Shown here: positions 1 through 14,158 of the stretch, piece after piece
Numbering within the stretch: position 1 is the stretch's first letter
Layout: each line of letters starts with the position of its first letter
NCBI GenBank assembly: GCA_009760855.2
Contig: WPIO01000008.1
Coordinates: 515,001-579,000, forward strand
Source: Cristatella mucedo
Taxonomy: Eukaryota > Bryozoa > Phylactolaemata > Cristatellidae
DNA length: 64,000 nucleotides
Direction: 5' to 3'
The notes under the pieces: generated by a model
The model's input: the letters and a program-made list of their open reading frames with translations, nothing else
Told to the model about the DNA's origin: nothing
The model's database searches: none
Position numbers and translations under genes: made by a program

Positions 1-2600
<2,600 letters not shown>

Positions 2601-2640
2601 GAATGGAAGCAGGTATGCCGACGTAGTTAGCAGAGTGCGA

Positions 2641-2686
2641 TATTATATTGATATTATATTTATTATAATTTATTTATTTATTTAGT
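2641..2686. repeat. AT-rich low-complexity tract
   Basis: TATTATATT and TTTATTTA units mark the sharp change from the GC-rich kinase flank to ordinary AT-richer DNA. Confidence 0.7.
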
Positions 2687-2878
2687 AAACAAGAACGCCC
2701 ATATTTTAATAACTAGTCACGTCGCTGTCATATTCCACTGTCGTGGCTGCAAGTGTACAGCTCCAATGCCCTTTACTACTGACTGTTTAAACCATAGATT
2801 AAGAAAAATTCGGTCCCACTGTTTTTAAGATTAAAGCAACTATAGTAAAACATTTGTGTGTAAAGTGGCGTAATCGCC

Positions 2879-3042
2879 AGCTGATTCAGCAGATCCTAAA
2901 TTACTTCGAGGCCCGAAAAGCCTCGCCTCGACGGCTATCACTTCCGCTTGCCAGGAGCAATAAGGACAATTGCTAGCAGCAGATCTCGAACCCGCAATCT
3001 GGGTCGTTTAGTGTGACCACCTTGCTCCTGGGCTAACACCCG
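2879..3042 (-). mobile_element. SINE-1 copy
   Basis: The minus strand has the head with a B-box-like GGGTTCGAGATC, then the body (AAGCGGAAGTGATAGCCGT-type segment) and the end GGATCTGCTGAATCAGC. It is more diverged than the copies at 318 and 35,040. Confidence 0.6.
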
Positions 3043-3310
3043 GGGGTGAGGCATGTCGGGCCTCATCAATGCCGCCACATTTTTAAAGCGCTTTGGCGTG
3101 ACGTCATCGGTCGTCAAAACGTTCGCTCCGTAAGTGCGGCTCCTTTTAGCCCTTATTCCTATATGCCAAGAAACGGCTGCGCTCAGTTGATGCCAACATG
3201 TGGCTCTGTCGGAGTGCGGTCGCCGCCATACCTTAGGTTCGTTCGGTAGTAGCTATCGAATGGCCGCCTGGCGGCACACCCACTTTCCGATGAGAGTGGC
3301 GAGGTAGCTT

Positions 3311-3657
3311 TTAATAATAATAATAATAACAATACACTTGATAAAGCGCCCTCAGAGAAGTCGCCTTCTTTATAGGCGCTTTAAATTTGCTGCAAAGGAA
3401 ACTCGATTGAATGGTGAATGATATCACGCTTGATAAACAACATGAATAACGTAGTGAGGGGTGACATGCACAGGGTCAGCATGCAAGTGTGCTTAGTGGC
3501 AGCATGCAACCGTGTCACCACGCATAAGCACATAAAGGACGAATCACAGGGACCCACTAAATGCTGTCATAAATAGGTGCGTTTTTAATTTCTTTTTAAA
3601 TGTGGTCAAGTCAGGGGACGTTGCGACGGAAATCGGCATTGAGTTCCAGGCTTTGTT
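3311..3657 (-). mobile_element. LINE-A 3' fragment (copy 1)
   Basis: On the minus strand it starts within the last coding part (GAACTCAATGCCGATTTC region). It then runs through a 3' UTR with the repeated GCATGCTG..CATGTCACCCCT blocks, the tail CGCCTATAAAG..GGGCGCTTTATCAAGTG, and ends in (TTA)n. It is 5'-truncated near 3657. Confidence 0.8.
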
Positions 3658-3979
3658 TCCGGTAGAGCGGCGCTCGTCTTCTCGTTCATGAGTCGCTACA
3701 GAACAAATCGTTCCTGGCGCAATTTACGATGCAATGTCGCCTTTAAGAAATGGCAGTTAATATTCTTGTCGTCGTGCACTTTTAGCTTGCTTTACTGTTT
3801 GCGTGACGACCGTCAGAGCCGTCAGATCCGTTATCTTTCTTGGAATATCGAGGACGCACGACTTCGACTTAACAAGCGCAAAATTTGCGATTCTCTTGCT
3901 GAACGCGTTATTCTCGATGCACCAAAGAAAACCAACTGTCGCATGGCGGCTTAGCTATATCACGACCTGGCGACTTGGT

Positions 3980-4475
3980 TTAATAATAATAATAATAACA
4001 GTATATTTTATAGCGCCCTCTGAGAATTGAATCTCTTTGTGGGCACTTTGTAGATGCTGTTTATAAAACATTACCAAATGATTGGTCGTAACATCCACAA
4101 GCCGCAGGCAAGTGTAAGCACGCATGACTACACGAAGGACGAATAACAAAGACCCACTAAAGGCTTTAATAGACAGGTGTTTTAAGCTTATTTTTTTAAA
4201 TGTCGTTATGTCAGGGGATGCTGTGACCTGCGTCGGGAGTGACTTCCAGGCTTGGGGTTCGTACGAGGTATAGCTAAACGATTTTAGTAAAAAAAAAACG
4301 GGTTGAACCATTCTTTGCCTGGTGGGGGAGTAGTTCTGATGAGTAAGCTGGAGCCAGAGAATGAAGAAACCTAAAAGGAAGTGACAGAAAGTGAAGTCGC
4401 TACGCTGCTTGATTGTGAGCCAGTGCAGGTCGGCGAGAAGTGTTGTCATGAGGCAACTCCGGTTTGAATGACTTC
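3980..4475 (-). mobile_element. LINE-A 3' fragment (copy 2)
   Basis: The minus strand encodes decayed LINE C-terminal protein: L-L-A-D-L-H-W-L, then P-Q-A-W-K-S-L-P and P-D-I-T-T-F-K-K. The 3' UTR with the GCGCTATAAAATATAC tail and (TTA)n follows. Compared with copy 3, part of the UTR is deleted. Frameshifts show it is dead. Confidence 0.8.
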
Positions 4476-4841
4476 TCTAGACCGAAACGCGTTTTGGCAA
4501 GTTTATGTGCTCAGTTTGACAGTTTGCTGTCTGACTTGCATAAAATATGTTACCCCAATGTACGCCATAAACTGAAAGCTATAAAAATAGCAAGTGGATT
4601 CAAAAGAACTATAATAATAACAGTAATAGTCGTGAACTGAAATTGATCTCATCTTGTAAGCGTAGATTCTCAAGTAGTACTTGAAAGCCCGTCGTATCGT
4701 TACGGTGCATTGCGTTGAAAGAACAAGACAGCCTCTGCTTAATAGACATAGCTGCAATAGTGCATCGACATAGATTCACCCATGGGTTTCTCCTCTTTGT
4801 TATGCTTTTGCTTCGACTGGGAGATATGCTCGACGGAAGCG

Positions 4842-4892
4842 ACATGCTTTGAGACATGCTTAGATATGTTAAGACATGCTCAGACATGCTTA
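4842..4892. repeat. Degenerate GACATGCTT-type tandem repeat
   Basis: The unit (A)GACATGCTTAGA occurs about four times with variable spacing of roughly 12-14 bp. No protein or known element matches. Confidence 0.65.
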
Positions 4893-4931
4893 GGCTAACT
4901 TATTTCATTGTGCGCATGCACGAGTGCTTCC

Positions 4932-5632
4932 ATAATAATAATAATAATTCACTTGATAAAGCGCCCTCGGAGAACTTAATCTCTCTCTAGGCGCTTTACA
5001 TTTGCTGTAAAGTGAAATGCAATTGAATGGAAAGTAAAATCATGCTTGAAAAACAAACGAAATGAATAATATGGTTAGGGGTGACATGCACAGGGTCAGC
5101 ATGCAAATGTGGTTAGTGGCAGCATGCACAGTGTCAGCACGCATAAGCACGTGAAGGACGAATCACAGGAACCCACTAAATGCTGTCCTAAATAGGTGTG
5201 TTTTTAGGTTCCTTTTAAATGTAGTCAGATCAGGGGATGTTCTGACGCAGTTCGGGAGGGAGTTCCAGGCTTTGGGAGCATATGAACTAAATGCACGGTC
5301 TCCAAAGGATTTAAGGTTTGTACGAGGTATTTCTAGACTGTTGGATTCCAAAAAGCGGGTGGTGTGATGCTTGGCCTGATGGGGTAGTATATCTGACAGA
5401 TAGGCTGGAGCCATAGAATGAAGGGACCTAAAAGTGAGCGACAAAACCTTGAAGTCAATCCGTTGCTTGACTGGTAGCCAGTGCAGGTCGGCGAGAAGTG
5501 GAGTAACGTGGCAACTGCGACGCTCACGGCAGACAAGTCTAGCTGCCGAGTTTTGCACCAGCTGCAATCGCCTGATCGCACATGCTGGTAGGCCAGTAAG
5601 CAGTGAGTTGCAGAAGTCGAGACGGGATGTCA
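4932..5632 (-). mobile_element. LINE-A 3' fragment (copy 3), near-intact C-terminus
   Basis: The minus-strand frame up to about 5632 encodes the typical L2-group C-terminal region: D-F-C-N-S-L-L, then [46 protein letters not shown] and T-T-F-K. It reads without frameshift to its stop near 5163. A 3' UTR of about 200 bp and a (TTA)n tail follow. Homology stops at about 5632, a 5' truncation. The copy at 32,353-33,100 is nearly identical. Confidence 0.9.
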
Positions 5633-6169
5633 CGATCCATAGCATCTTCTTATACTTTGCGGCCATCCTCAGCGTTTATCTTTGCTATGGCAATCGCGTC
5701 TCGTGCCCGTCCGTTTCGAGTGGGCCAGCAGTTGCTTGTGAAGATTGATAGAGCTTTGTCTTTTGAAAAAGAAGGAGGAGAGCAGGCTCTTAGGCGGCCG
5801 TCGTCAGGCACGAGTTCACCACAGCACTCTTTCCATTTCAAATACCCGGTATTTGAAATACTATAAATATACCATTAAATATTAAATATTTATTAAATTT
5901 TACTATTAAATATTTACAATGCATCGTACGATGCATTTCGTTTAGATGTAAAACTTCGTTGTAACCCCATTTTTGTAAGCAGATAACGTTCAACTTTACG
6001 TACTGCTGCTGCCACGTTCAAAATAAGTAACACCTAATGAAGGTTCTACTAAAATTGAAAATGCTACAGTCCCTCTATTCTCTTGCTCCGGCGATCTGAC
6101 CCTGAGCTGAACTATTTACTCCTCGGGCCTGCCCCCCCCCCGCCGCCGGTAATTACCAGCACCTCTTGT
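5633..6169. other. Unassigned spacer
   Basis: No gene recognised. It holds an AT-rich segment with repeated TTAAATATT units near 5860-5920 and a C-run near 6133. Confidence 0.5.
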
Positions 6170-6452
6170 CACATTTATTTATCTTGTCCATCTATTTATC
6201 ACAGCATTTATTCGATCCTGTGATTCTTTCTTTTGTGCTTATACGTGCTGACACTGTTCCATGCAGCCACTAACCATAGTTGCATGCTGACCTTGTGCAT
6301 GTCACCCCTAACCATGTTATTCTTGCTGTTTATTGAACATCTTACCACTAAACATTCGATCGTGCTTCTTGTGCAGTAAATGTAGAGTGCCTAGAAAGAT
6401 ATTGAGTTCTCTGAGGGCACTATATCAAATGTAATATTATTATTATTATTCT
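6170..6452 (+). mobile_element. LINE-A 3' UTR fragment (copy 4)
   Basis: The plus strand carries the UTR blocks TGTGATTC, GTGCTTATACGTGCTGACACTG and CTGACCTTGTGCATGTCACC, the tail GTGCCTAGAAAG..GGGCACTATATCAA, and (ATT)n at its end. No coding part remains. Confidence 0.8.
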
Positions 6453-6811
6453 TATAAGCAGTAGTGTAAGCAACAGTATAGTGAGCAAGTACGGTGTACC
6501 TAGTGGGTTCGGTCTCTTCTTAGCTTAGAATCGGCTGCAACATTCTTTTTTGCTCACTTGCACCAGCATGTACAAGTGCCGCCAAAAGTATAAACAATTG
6601 CTGCGAAAGGGCAAATTCTGACGATGAAAAAATCTTCCAGCGGAACTCGCTCAGATGCTGCTCACCATACTAGTCCCAGTATAAATCCGTACAAAGTATA
6701 GTAGTTCTCATCGCATTCAGTAGTAGGAGAAGCAAATTATACTCGATAAAGGCTTTCAAGAGTGGAAAATGCGTTTACAAATGGCGTCTAATTTATTGTG
6801 TCAATCCTAAT

Positions 6812-6900
6812 CATAATAATAATTATTCTTATACATCTGATGTAGCCCCCTTGGAGAGCTCAATCTCTTTCTAGGTACTTTACATTTAGCACGTGTATCG
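6812..6900 (-). mobile_element. LINE-A tail fragment
   Basis: Only the last roughly 80 bp remains: (TAA)n on the plus strand next to the AGCTCAATCTCTTTCTAGG box. Confidence 0.7.
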
Positions 6901-7329
6901 AATGCACTTGTCTGTGAAGTGACGTTTTCTCAGGAAGCTAGCTTTGATTACTTTTGCCACCAAATTTCGAGATAGTAGATAGCTAACAAGCACTCTGGGA
7001 GATAGCAAATCCAGGAAGATTTCTGCACTTATGAAAACAAAAACCTCGGAGATTGCATTTGGAAGGCTATATATAACAAGGTATGCATTGCCAAGGTGCC
7101 TGTAATTTTCTTGCACCTTGTATGCTACAGTATAAGTAGAAGCAGTTGCAACTTGATTCGAAGAAAACGGAGGAGCAGTGCGGTCGTCTTAAGCTAACAA
7201 ATGGGATAGGAATGACTGGGTCATGAAAATGCGTGTTGAAGAAAAGATTTGCTGCTGCGAGAAGTGTTGCTAGGACATTTACAAAAATCTTAACTGGACA
7301 CTTTTTCGAAAGTCGCACCAGCAACGTAT

Positions 7330-7339
7330 GCTCTCTCTC

Positions 7340-7431
<92 letters not shown>

Positions 7432-7432
7432 C
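7330..7432. repeat. (CT)n microsatellite
   Basis: About 100 bp of CT dinucleotides with few interruptions. The Ser-Leu or Arg-Glu reading frames across it are not genes. Confidence 0.98.
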
Positions 7433-7439
7433 AGGACTC

Positions 7440-8415
7440 TCTGGAATTTCCCAAACTAAAAGTTTGCTTTCTAGAAAAAAAGTGTGGCTGTGTGCAGCAG
7501 GCTAGCGACCACACCCCCGAACTTGGCTGGCTGTCAATGAGCCCTGCTGACTGATGAATCGAAGTTTACCACTTTCAATATTGGTAGGAGGGCTGCTATT
7601 AAGCGGTGCATTAATTATGCGTATCAAGGTGAGTACCTTCAGAAGACGGCCGTGCTCGGCAGCAATGGAGTCTATCATAAAAGCTACTATGAACAAGCAG
7701 AAATACTTTGACACCGATCAGAAAATATTGGCACTCTAAGTGCGATGGCCCTGAGACAGCTTGATTCACTTGGACACCGAAAAGCGACTCTATGCACAAC
7801 CAAATTTCGGCGAGATAATCTTTTTCGAAAATGGTTGGGATCAGTGGTATTGTCCACTGACTGTTTTACCATAGCCAAGTATTCGCACTAATCTGGATCC
7901 GTTCAAAAATCTTTTGAGCTAAGCTTAAGACTGTCGGCTATTCATATATTCACCTCATGAGATGTCTTGCTTGAGGCTCTATGCCAACGTTGGCGAGATA
8001 TTGGGCTGCGGAATTGTGAGCGACGAACACGCCAATCCACGCCAACCTGCATGCACGAAGTGAATAGAAAGCCTATTCGCAAAAACCTGAGTAATTTAAC
8101 ATTTACTGGAACGTAACATTTTCATCTTCCAGTACGACTGTAGGTGCATACAAGGAATTGATTTCTTCGTGAGAGCAGCATAGGATGATTTACGGATTTC
8201 CGGAAAGTTCGGCAGAGCGCGCTTTACTTATGAGGGCACCTGACCTGCTTGCTCCGATGGCGAGCTCTTGCGAAACCCTCGGCATCCACGGCATCGTCGG
8301 CTTCTCGGTGCTGCGCTCCCACTGGATTGAAATCTTTCGGTAATCGTGCTTAATTAATGCGTATATTGTATATTAATATATTAATGTTATTAATATACAC
8401 GGGTTCAGCAATTAT
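7440..8415. other. Unassigned spacer
   Basis: No recognised gene or repeat family. A short AT-rich TATTAAT tract lies near 8360-8400, next to the LINE-A copy that follows. Confidence 0.5.
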
Positions 8416-10030
8416 AAGCGCCTGATTGCACATGCCGGCAGACCAGCAAGCAGAGAGTTACAGAAGTCTAGACTGGATATTACAAGTGCATGGACCAATT
8501 TGGATTTAGTATCCCTGTCTAAGAAATCCCGAATTTTAGCGATGTTACGTAGCTGAAAGTAGGCAGACTTGACTGTGGAGCAAATTTGGTCGTCTAGCGA
8601 AAGGTCGCTTTGGGACGGGAACCTAGACTTTGTGCAGATGTTACAGAAGATATGCTGGCAGAGCCAGTTTTGTGTATTAATCATCCCAATTTCCGAGTCA
8701 CACCTGGTTTTCCGATAACTAGTAAGTTGGTTTTATCATCATTCAATTTGTGAGAATTTGTTTCCATCCACTCGCAGATGTCAGAAATGCATGCAGCAAG
8801 GGAGTTGAGAGAATTAGACGTGCTGCCGGGCTGGGATGGATCAAAGCAAAGGTGCAACTGAGTGTCATCTGCATAGAAAGTGAAAGCCTTGATTGTGCTT
8901 GGCCATCACATCCGCAAGAGGGAGAGTATAAACTGTGAACAGAAGCAGACCAAGCACAGAGCCCTGAGGTGCACCCGTACTTAAGTGATGCCTGGGATTA
9001 TATGTGTCCGTTCACATCAATACTCTAGAGCCTCCTACTGAGATAGGATCTACACCATTACCGAACAATGCCAGTGATGCTGAGACGAGATGGGGGGGGG
9101 CGCTCGAAAAGAACTTGCTGATAAATAGTATCAAATGCTGACGAAAGACTAAGCAAAACAAGCAGAACGACTTTACCTAGGTCTGCACGCTTGTCTGCCA
9201 CTACTCGTTTCAGCGTCTTAGATAGGAACGGCAGTACGGAGACTCGGCGCGAGCTCTGAAGTTTCCTTCAGGTCTAGTGTTGTTTCCTTATCAAGAGGCC
9301 TCACCAACAGCCTTTTTGAAAGGCTCAGGTACAAGACCTGAGGCTAAGGACATACTTATTGCGTTAGTAATGCACGGCAGCAGCATATCTATGCATGGCT
9401 GAAGTAGGACAGTGGGAACAGGGTCCGGATGACTATTAGTCTCCCTTGACTGGGTGATACATTTTAGGATGAGGTCACTCGTCACCTTCTTGAATACAGA
9501 CCTCGAGGTGCGGCACGGAATTGAGGTATCTGAGTCCTGTGATGATGCTACTGAGGAAGGGGGCCTCTTTGGTGATGTTGGTGAGGGACAGTAGTCCAGA
9601 GGGCTACCTCAGGGATTAACTCTCTGATTTCGTCTTGGTGACAAAGAAGGTAGAGAAGAGCTAGATCATATCACCACACGGATCTAAGTGGTAAGAACTA
9701 ACATCGGAGAGGTTCAGAAATATGCTTGTAGTTGCTAGACTTGTCCTTTGCTAGATGATATGATCTACAGTAGTCTTCGCATGCCTGTCGACGGGTAGTC
9801 AGGCCTGATCATCTCGCGTATGCTCGCTCAAGCTTGTACCTAGTAGATGTAGCTAGTTTAATATCTGCAATATGCCCATAGGCCATCTGGGCGAGGGCGG
9901 ACAGAACGTTTTTTTCAGTGCAAGCTCGTCAAAAGAATGTCGGCTAATGATGTGTTTTAGCATTCTACTAGTGATGACATTGGATTCTACCAATGACGAT
10001 GATTGAGGAGGATTGAGCCGCAAGTACGAG
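8416..10030 (-). mobile_element. LINE-A copy, degenerate RT region to C-terminus
   Basis: Reading down from 10,030 on the minus strand gives the linker, the start of the reverse transcriptase (P-V-P-T-V-L-L-Q, then S-L-A-S-G-L-V-P-E-P-F-K near 9290-9400), and then decayed RT motifs. Next comes the post-RT part: S-D-L-S-L-D-D-Q, S-A-Y-F-Q-L-R-N-I-A-K-I and S-L-D-F-C-N-S-L-L at 8412-8684. It ends abruptly at A-I-R-R-L with no 3' UTR, so it is truncated at both ends. It shares its order with the longer copy at 45.1-48.7 kb. Confidence 0.8.
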
Positions 10031-10039
10031 AGGATATTT

Positions 10040-11640
10040 TCGCGCAGAGAGCCTAAACTTTAATCTAAGGAACGGCAGGTTCGGAGCCTGCGAGGAAAGA
10101 CGCGCTTCATTCTAGGCTGCTCCTGAAAATTGGAGAAATTAAAAAATTTTAAAAGGTTCCACATAGTTCTGGAAGGTCTCATGAATCTCTATGATTTTGA
10201 TTGCATGCGAGTCAGCGAGTCCCTTAAAATGAAGTCACCGCTAATTCGCATGCTGGTGCTAAAACGGGAAGGAGGTGTACATTTTTGTACATTTCATTTT
10301 CAATGTACACAAACACATTATAACATAACAAACAGTAATAAAATAATTTTGATTTTAATAACAATATAATTAATTATAACATATATTTTACAAGATGCGC
10401 ATCTATGCATTCGCGCATTTCCTATGCATAAATGCGCGAATGACAGTAGCTGCAAAACAGAAGCTATGCATATAAATACAACTCGAGATCAGCGAAAGTG
10501 AGCAGCAAAAGTGAAAGAAATTTCCAGTTGTATTGAGGTATCGTTTTCATTTTCTCTCAAGGTAGAGAAAGTAAAAGAAATACGAACAAGGCTCTGTTTT
10601 GATGGGAATGCATTACCCGTCAAACAGCTGGAGCTGAGCGCTCCAAGTGCTCGCGTGCTTTCAATACTGTAGAGCTTGATATCCCGAGATGGATTTTTCG
10701 CGGGTCCTCGCTATTTTTATAAATATTGCAAATAATATAATAATAATAATTAAACATTATTCGAGATTAGCTAATAGTATTTATTATTATTTAATGAATT
10801 ATTATTAGAAATTTTTACTAAATAAGTGCTGCGTATGAGCAGCTGGATGTGAGGTGAGCAAGCGTAACGCTGGCAAGTGGTCACCTCCTGCAATAATGGA
10901 CCGATGACCTCGGGGAGTTTTCGGCTTCACTGCCTGTCACTTCGAAAGACGAGCAGGAGCGAAGCGAAAAGAAGAAAGAATTTACTCATTCGCCGATTTA
11001 TGTATTTAAGCACGTGTTTAAACTAGGGCTACCAAGTATTCGCTCCGTATCCACTTCGGGGACTGAATAGTAGTGGACCACATAGTAATCCGGCATTTTG
11101 CTGAATGTAGCCGTCGGACCGAACACGAATAGGGGTCACGCGACATCCGGTTGCTGCACATGCGCTTGCCACAGCGAGTGGACGGAAGTAACTATTTCAG
11201 TAACTTAACTGTCTGTGTAAGGATTAATTCGCTAATTGCTCACTTGCAGTTTATCTTTTAAATTTTTTTCTGAATTACAAATTTCGCTTACATTTTAAAT
11301 TTGGAATGTTTTCCGCACACCTGTTCTCTACACCATTCGCGCTCCACCGAATACTTAGTATTGTACCTATTCTGCCAAGTAGCTACAATTAACTATTTGG
11401 TACAGCTCACGGATTCAAATCTGTCGAGGTGAAAATGGATCGGCACTCAGCCAAACTCCCAAAGACGGTCATCTGACGTTCTGTATTACTGGATAACTGC
11501 ATTAATTGCAACATTTACTTAAAAGGGCATACAGTTCAGCCACTTGACGCTGCAGAGAAACGCTCCGGCATAAGTCGAGCAATAGATTCGGTCTCCAGTC
11601 TTCGGCAACAGCGAACGTAATGGCTCCACCTCGGCAGCCA
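10040..11640. other. Unassigned AT-rich spacer
   Basis: No gene recognised. It holds AT-rich tracts at about 10,325-10,390 and 10,715-10,820 and the hairpin at 10,408-10,442. Confidence 0.5.
10408..10442. repeat. Perfect inverted repeat, 13-bp arms
   Basis: CATTCGCGCATTT (10,408-10,420) pairs with AAATGCGCGAATG (10,430-10,442) across a 9-nt loop. Confidence 0.9.
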
Positions 11641-11758
11641 GTCACAACGGGGTACATACATTCCCCCTGACTTTCCCTCGGACATTACCATTACCCCCGG
11701 ACATTTCCCCCTCCTGGGGTAGGACATTTCTATGAGTGCATAATAATGAGTGCAAACA

Positions 11759-11783
11759 GGGTTTTAGGGTTTAGGGTTTTGGG
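11759..11783 (+). repeat. Short telomere-like (TTTAGGG) motif
   Basis: Three degenerate units of TTTAGGG/TTTTAGGG occur just inside the left inverted repeat. It is too short to be a telomere. Confidence 0.6.
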
Positions 11784-12013
11784 ATTATATACCTATATAC
11801 ACTAATATGCGTTGTGCGGATGTGATTGTTTGACCGTGATTTTTTGCACCTTTTTATAGCTCGTTTTTTCTGATATATCTGATTAGCTTATCAGTAGTAT
11901 TATTGAGAAAACATCAAATTACAGTTTTTGTGATTACACTACTCAAATGGACTGTGTATTGCAAGGCCAACCAGTGAATATGCCATATGTAATTAACAAA
12001 ACATCTAATTATT

Positions 12014-12092
12014 AAATGTAAAGCGCCTAGAAAGAGATTGAGTTCTCTGAGGGCGCTTTATCAAGTGCATTATTTCTATTATTAACATTATA
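12014..12092 (+). mobile_element. LINE-A (or SINE-2) tail fragment
   Basis: The plus strand holds the GTAAAGCGCCTAGAAAGAG..GGGCGCTTTATCAAGTGCATTATT tail and a short (ATT)n. It is tail only, so LINE-A and SINE-2 cannot be told apart. Confidence 0.75.
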
Positions 12093-12142
12093 TTGAGTTG
12101 ATTTTATTTCAATAGAGCGTGAATTTCATTTGATCGTGTATG

Positions 12143-12390
12143 CATATATATATATGTGTAGATAGATAAATAGATAGATAGATATATCTGTATCCTTAGT
12201 TATAAATTCATTAACATAGGGGGAAAATGTCCTACCCCGAGGGAAATGTCCTACAACCGTCGCAACTGCGTGTACAGGTACGTATACACGCCTCCTCATA
12301 GCGCGCACAAAAGCTCTCTCTCTCTCTCTCTCCCTCTCTCTATCTATCTATATATTTATCTATCTATATATCTATCTGCCTGTCTATATA

Positions 12391-12468
<78 letters not shown>

Positions 12469-12530
12469 ACTCTACCTCGCTCTCTCTCTATCACTATCAC
12501 TATCACTATATCTCGCTCTCTCTCTACAGC
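12143..12530. repeat. Compound microsatellite: (TA)n/(TAGA)n then (CT)n
   Basis: TA and TAGA units span about 12,143-12,190. A CT/TATC block starts near 12,314, with pure (CT)n to about 12,468 and CTATCA units to 12,530. Confidence 0.95.
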
Positions 12531-12644
12531 ACTCAAAGACAATCTGCGCTCAGTGCAAGTGCGAAGACTTCGTCACAAGGAGTAAAGAGGGAGTAACGAG
12601 CGTGCCTGAGTCAGTAGGACAGTCACGAAAGTAAATAGCATATA

Positions 12645-14157
12645 ATTTAATGCAATGTATCTCCGTCTGTAACTCCACAAAGCCACAAAGACTATGTGGG
12701 TGTTACGCAGGAGAGTTTTGTATGGCGCACTCACAATTCTTCACTTCAGCCTAAGCAGCTTTCGGTGCGCATTCGGTAGCCAGTACACTTCGCCTCATGC
12801 AACAAAGAGAACGTGAGAAGCGTAGCCGAGTCAGGAGAGCAGTTGAGGTAATGAGTAGCATGGAAGTAGCAGCTCAGGACCGCTAAAAAAAGGATGAGCC
12901 ATAGTCGGCTGCAGGAGAGTAGTTGTCGTTGCGTAAGAATTTTTGAAGCGAGTTCCGCAGCCTAGGTTATGCAGAGTAAAAGCTTCTGTCGCCAACGGTC
13001 TTCAAGCCGAGGAATGGAACAGCTAGTGTATGGTCCATACAGGACCTGAGGGCACGAGGAGGCTGAAACTGGTGGAGCATTTCAGTTAGGGAAGACGGAG
13101 CCAAGCCGTGGCGGGCTTTGTGGGTCAGCGTATGAACTCAGCTCTGTATTTTTTAATGAGCCGGCAGTCATCCAAGCTTCTTCAGCAAAGGAGACACGTG
13201 GTCAAACCTCTGGGATTTGTAAACTAGTCTTGCCACCATATTTATCACTAGCTGCAGTGGCCTAGTGGATTTTTTTGGTAGCCAAGCCAAAGGGGGGGAT
13301 TACAATAATACAGCCGAGACAGAAGTAAGAAGCTAGTTAAATAAATTCTTTGCAAGCCACCGCGAAAGACAGCTCCTAATCTTAGATAGGGATCGGACGT
13401 TGTGGTTAGCTGTAGAAGCAGTCTTCTTAATGAAGCTTTCAAAATTTAGGCAGCTGTCGAAGACGACAACTACTAATAAATTCCGAGCACACGGTAATGG
13501 TCGCACAACAGCATCACTTATTAGAAGAGCAAAATTAGAAGAGCCTTCATTATTATTATGTATTTATTTATTTTTTATTATTATTATTATTTTATTCTTA
13601 GAAGAGCCTTCTAGTCCAGCTACACGCTTAGGATGTCCTATGAGCAGCAGTTCAATTTTATCGCCGTTGAGTTTAAAGAAAGTTGCGGATATCCGAGATT
13701 GAATGTCGGCAAGGCAAGCATCCAGTTAATTTGTCGCTGCAGCAGATTCCGACTATTTAAATGAACAATGCAGCCACAGTAGCGTCTGCGCAAGAAAGAT
13801 AACCCTGAACGACTTTTCTCAGAGGTTGAGTATAAATGGAGAGCAGAAAAGGACCGAGGACGGGCCCTTGGGTGACTGACTCCATAGGTGACCGGTCTGG
13901 TAGATGAGACCTGACCCCTACACGACACGGATTGAACACGGTCTAGTAAGTACGATTTTAAACCACGCCAGCGCTTCGTCTGCCAGACAGATCGTTGTAC
14001 TTGGTCATTAAAGTAGGATGTTGTGATCAATGGTGTCGAAAGCAGCCGACAGTTTAATCTAGCAGCGCTAGGGCACGTGACATTCACGCCATCGTTGCTG
14101 CACAGTATGTGATTGTTAACGCGGAGGAGAGCGGTTTCAGTGGAGTGCTGCAGCTTA
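12645..14157 (-). mobile_element. LINE-B copy: RT domain to 3' end
   Basis: A second LINE type on the minus strand. At the 5' side are H-S-T-E-T-A-L-L-R-V-N-N (about 14,150-14,113) and, after a frameshift, S-A-A-F-D-T-I-D-H. R-W-R-G-L-K-S-Y-L and Y-G-V-S follow, close to the RT signature Y-G-V-P-Q-G-S-V-L-G-P-L-L-F. The C-terminal part near 12,900-13,080 gives H-Q-F-Q-P-P-R-A and L-K-T-V-G-D-R-S-F. The 3' end is GTAACACCCACATAG..GTTACAGACGGAGATACATT. Several frameshifts and an inserted AT tract (13,549-13,597) show it is dead. It belongs to the L2/CR1/Rex1 group; I cannot resolve the clade. Confidence 0.8.
13549..13597. mobile_element. Tail-only insertion flanked by a 14-bp direct repeat
   Basis: A 49-bp AT tract, mostly (ATT)n, interrupts LINE-B. 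It is bounded by TTAGAAGAGCCTTC at 13,535-13,548 and again at 13,598-13,611. The flanking repeat has the form of a target-site duplication made by LINE reverse transcription. Confidence 0.7.
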
Positions 14158-14158
14158 T

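Larger units (their letters stand above)
11699..12251. mobile_element. MITE-like element with imperfect terminal inverted repeats
   Basis: The segment 11,699-11,734 (GGACATTTCCCC..GGGGTAGGACATTTC) is matched in inverted orientation by 12,215-12,251. The arms are about 36 bp with small gaps. Between them there is no coding sequence, only a telomere-like motif, a LINE-A tail and a TA/TAGA microsatellite. This resembles a non-autonomous DNA transposon. I did not identify a clear target-site duplication, so it could instead be two copies of a dispersed motif. Confidence 0.45.

Noticed and set aside
5163-5666. Host protein-coding gene at this minus-strand frame (and at 32,612-33,073)
   Set aside because: The protein is the C-terminal part of an L2/CR1-group LINE and is followed by the LINE 3' tail.
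11759-11783. Telomere or chromosome end
   Set aside because: Only about three imperfect units, inside unrelated sequence on both sides.
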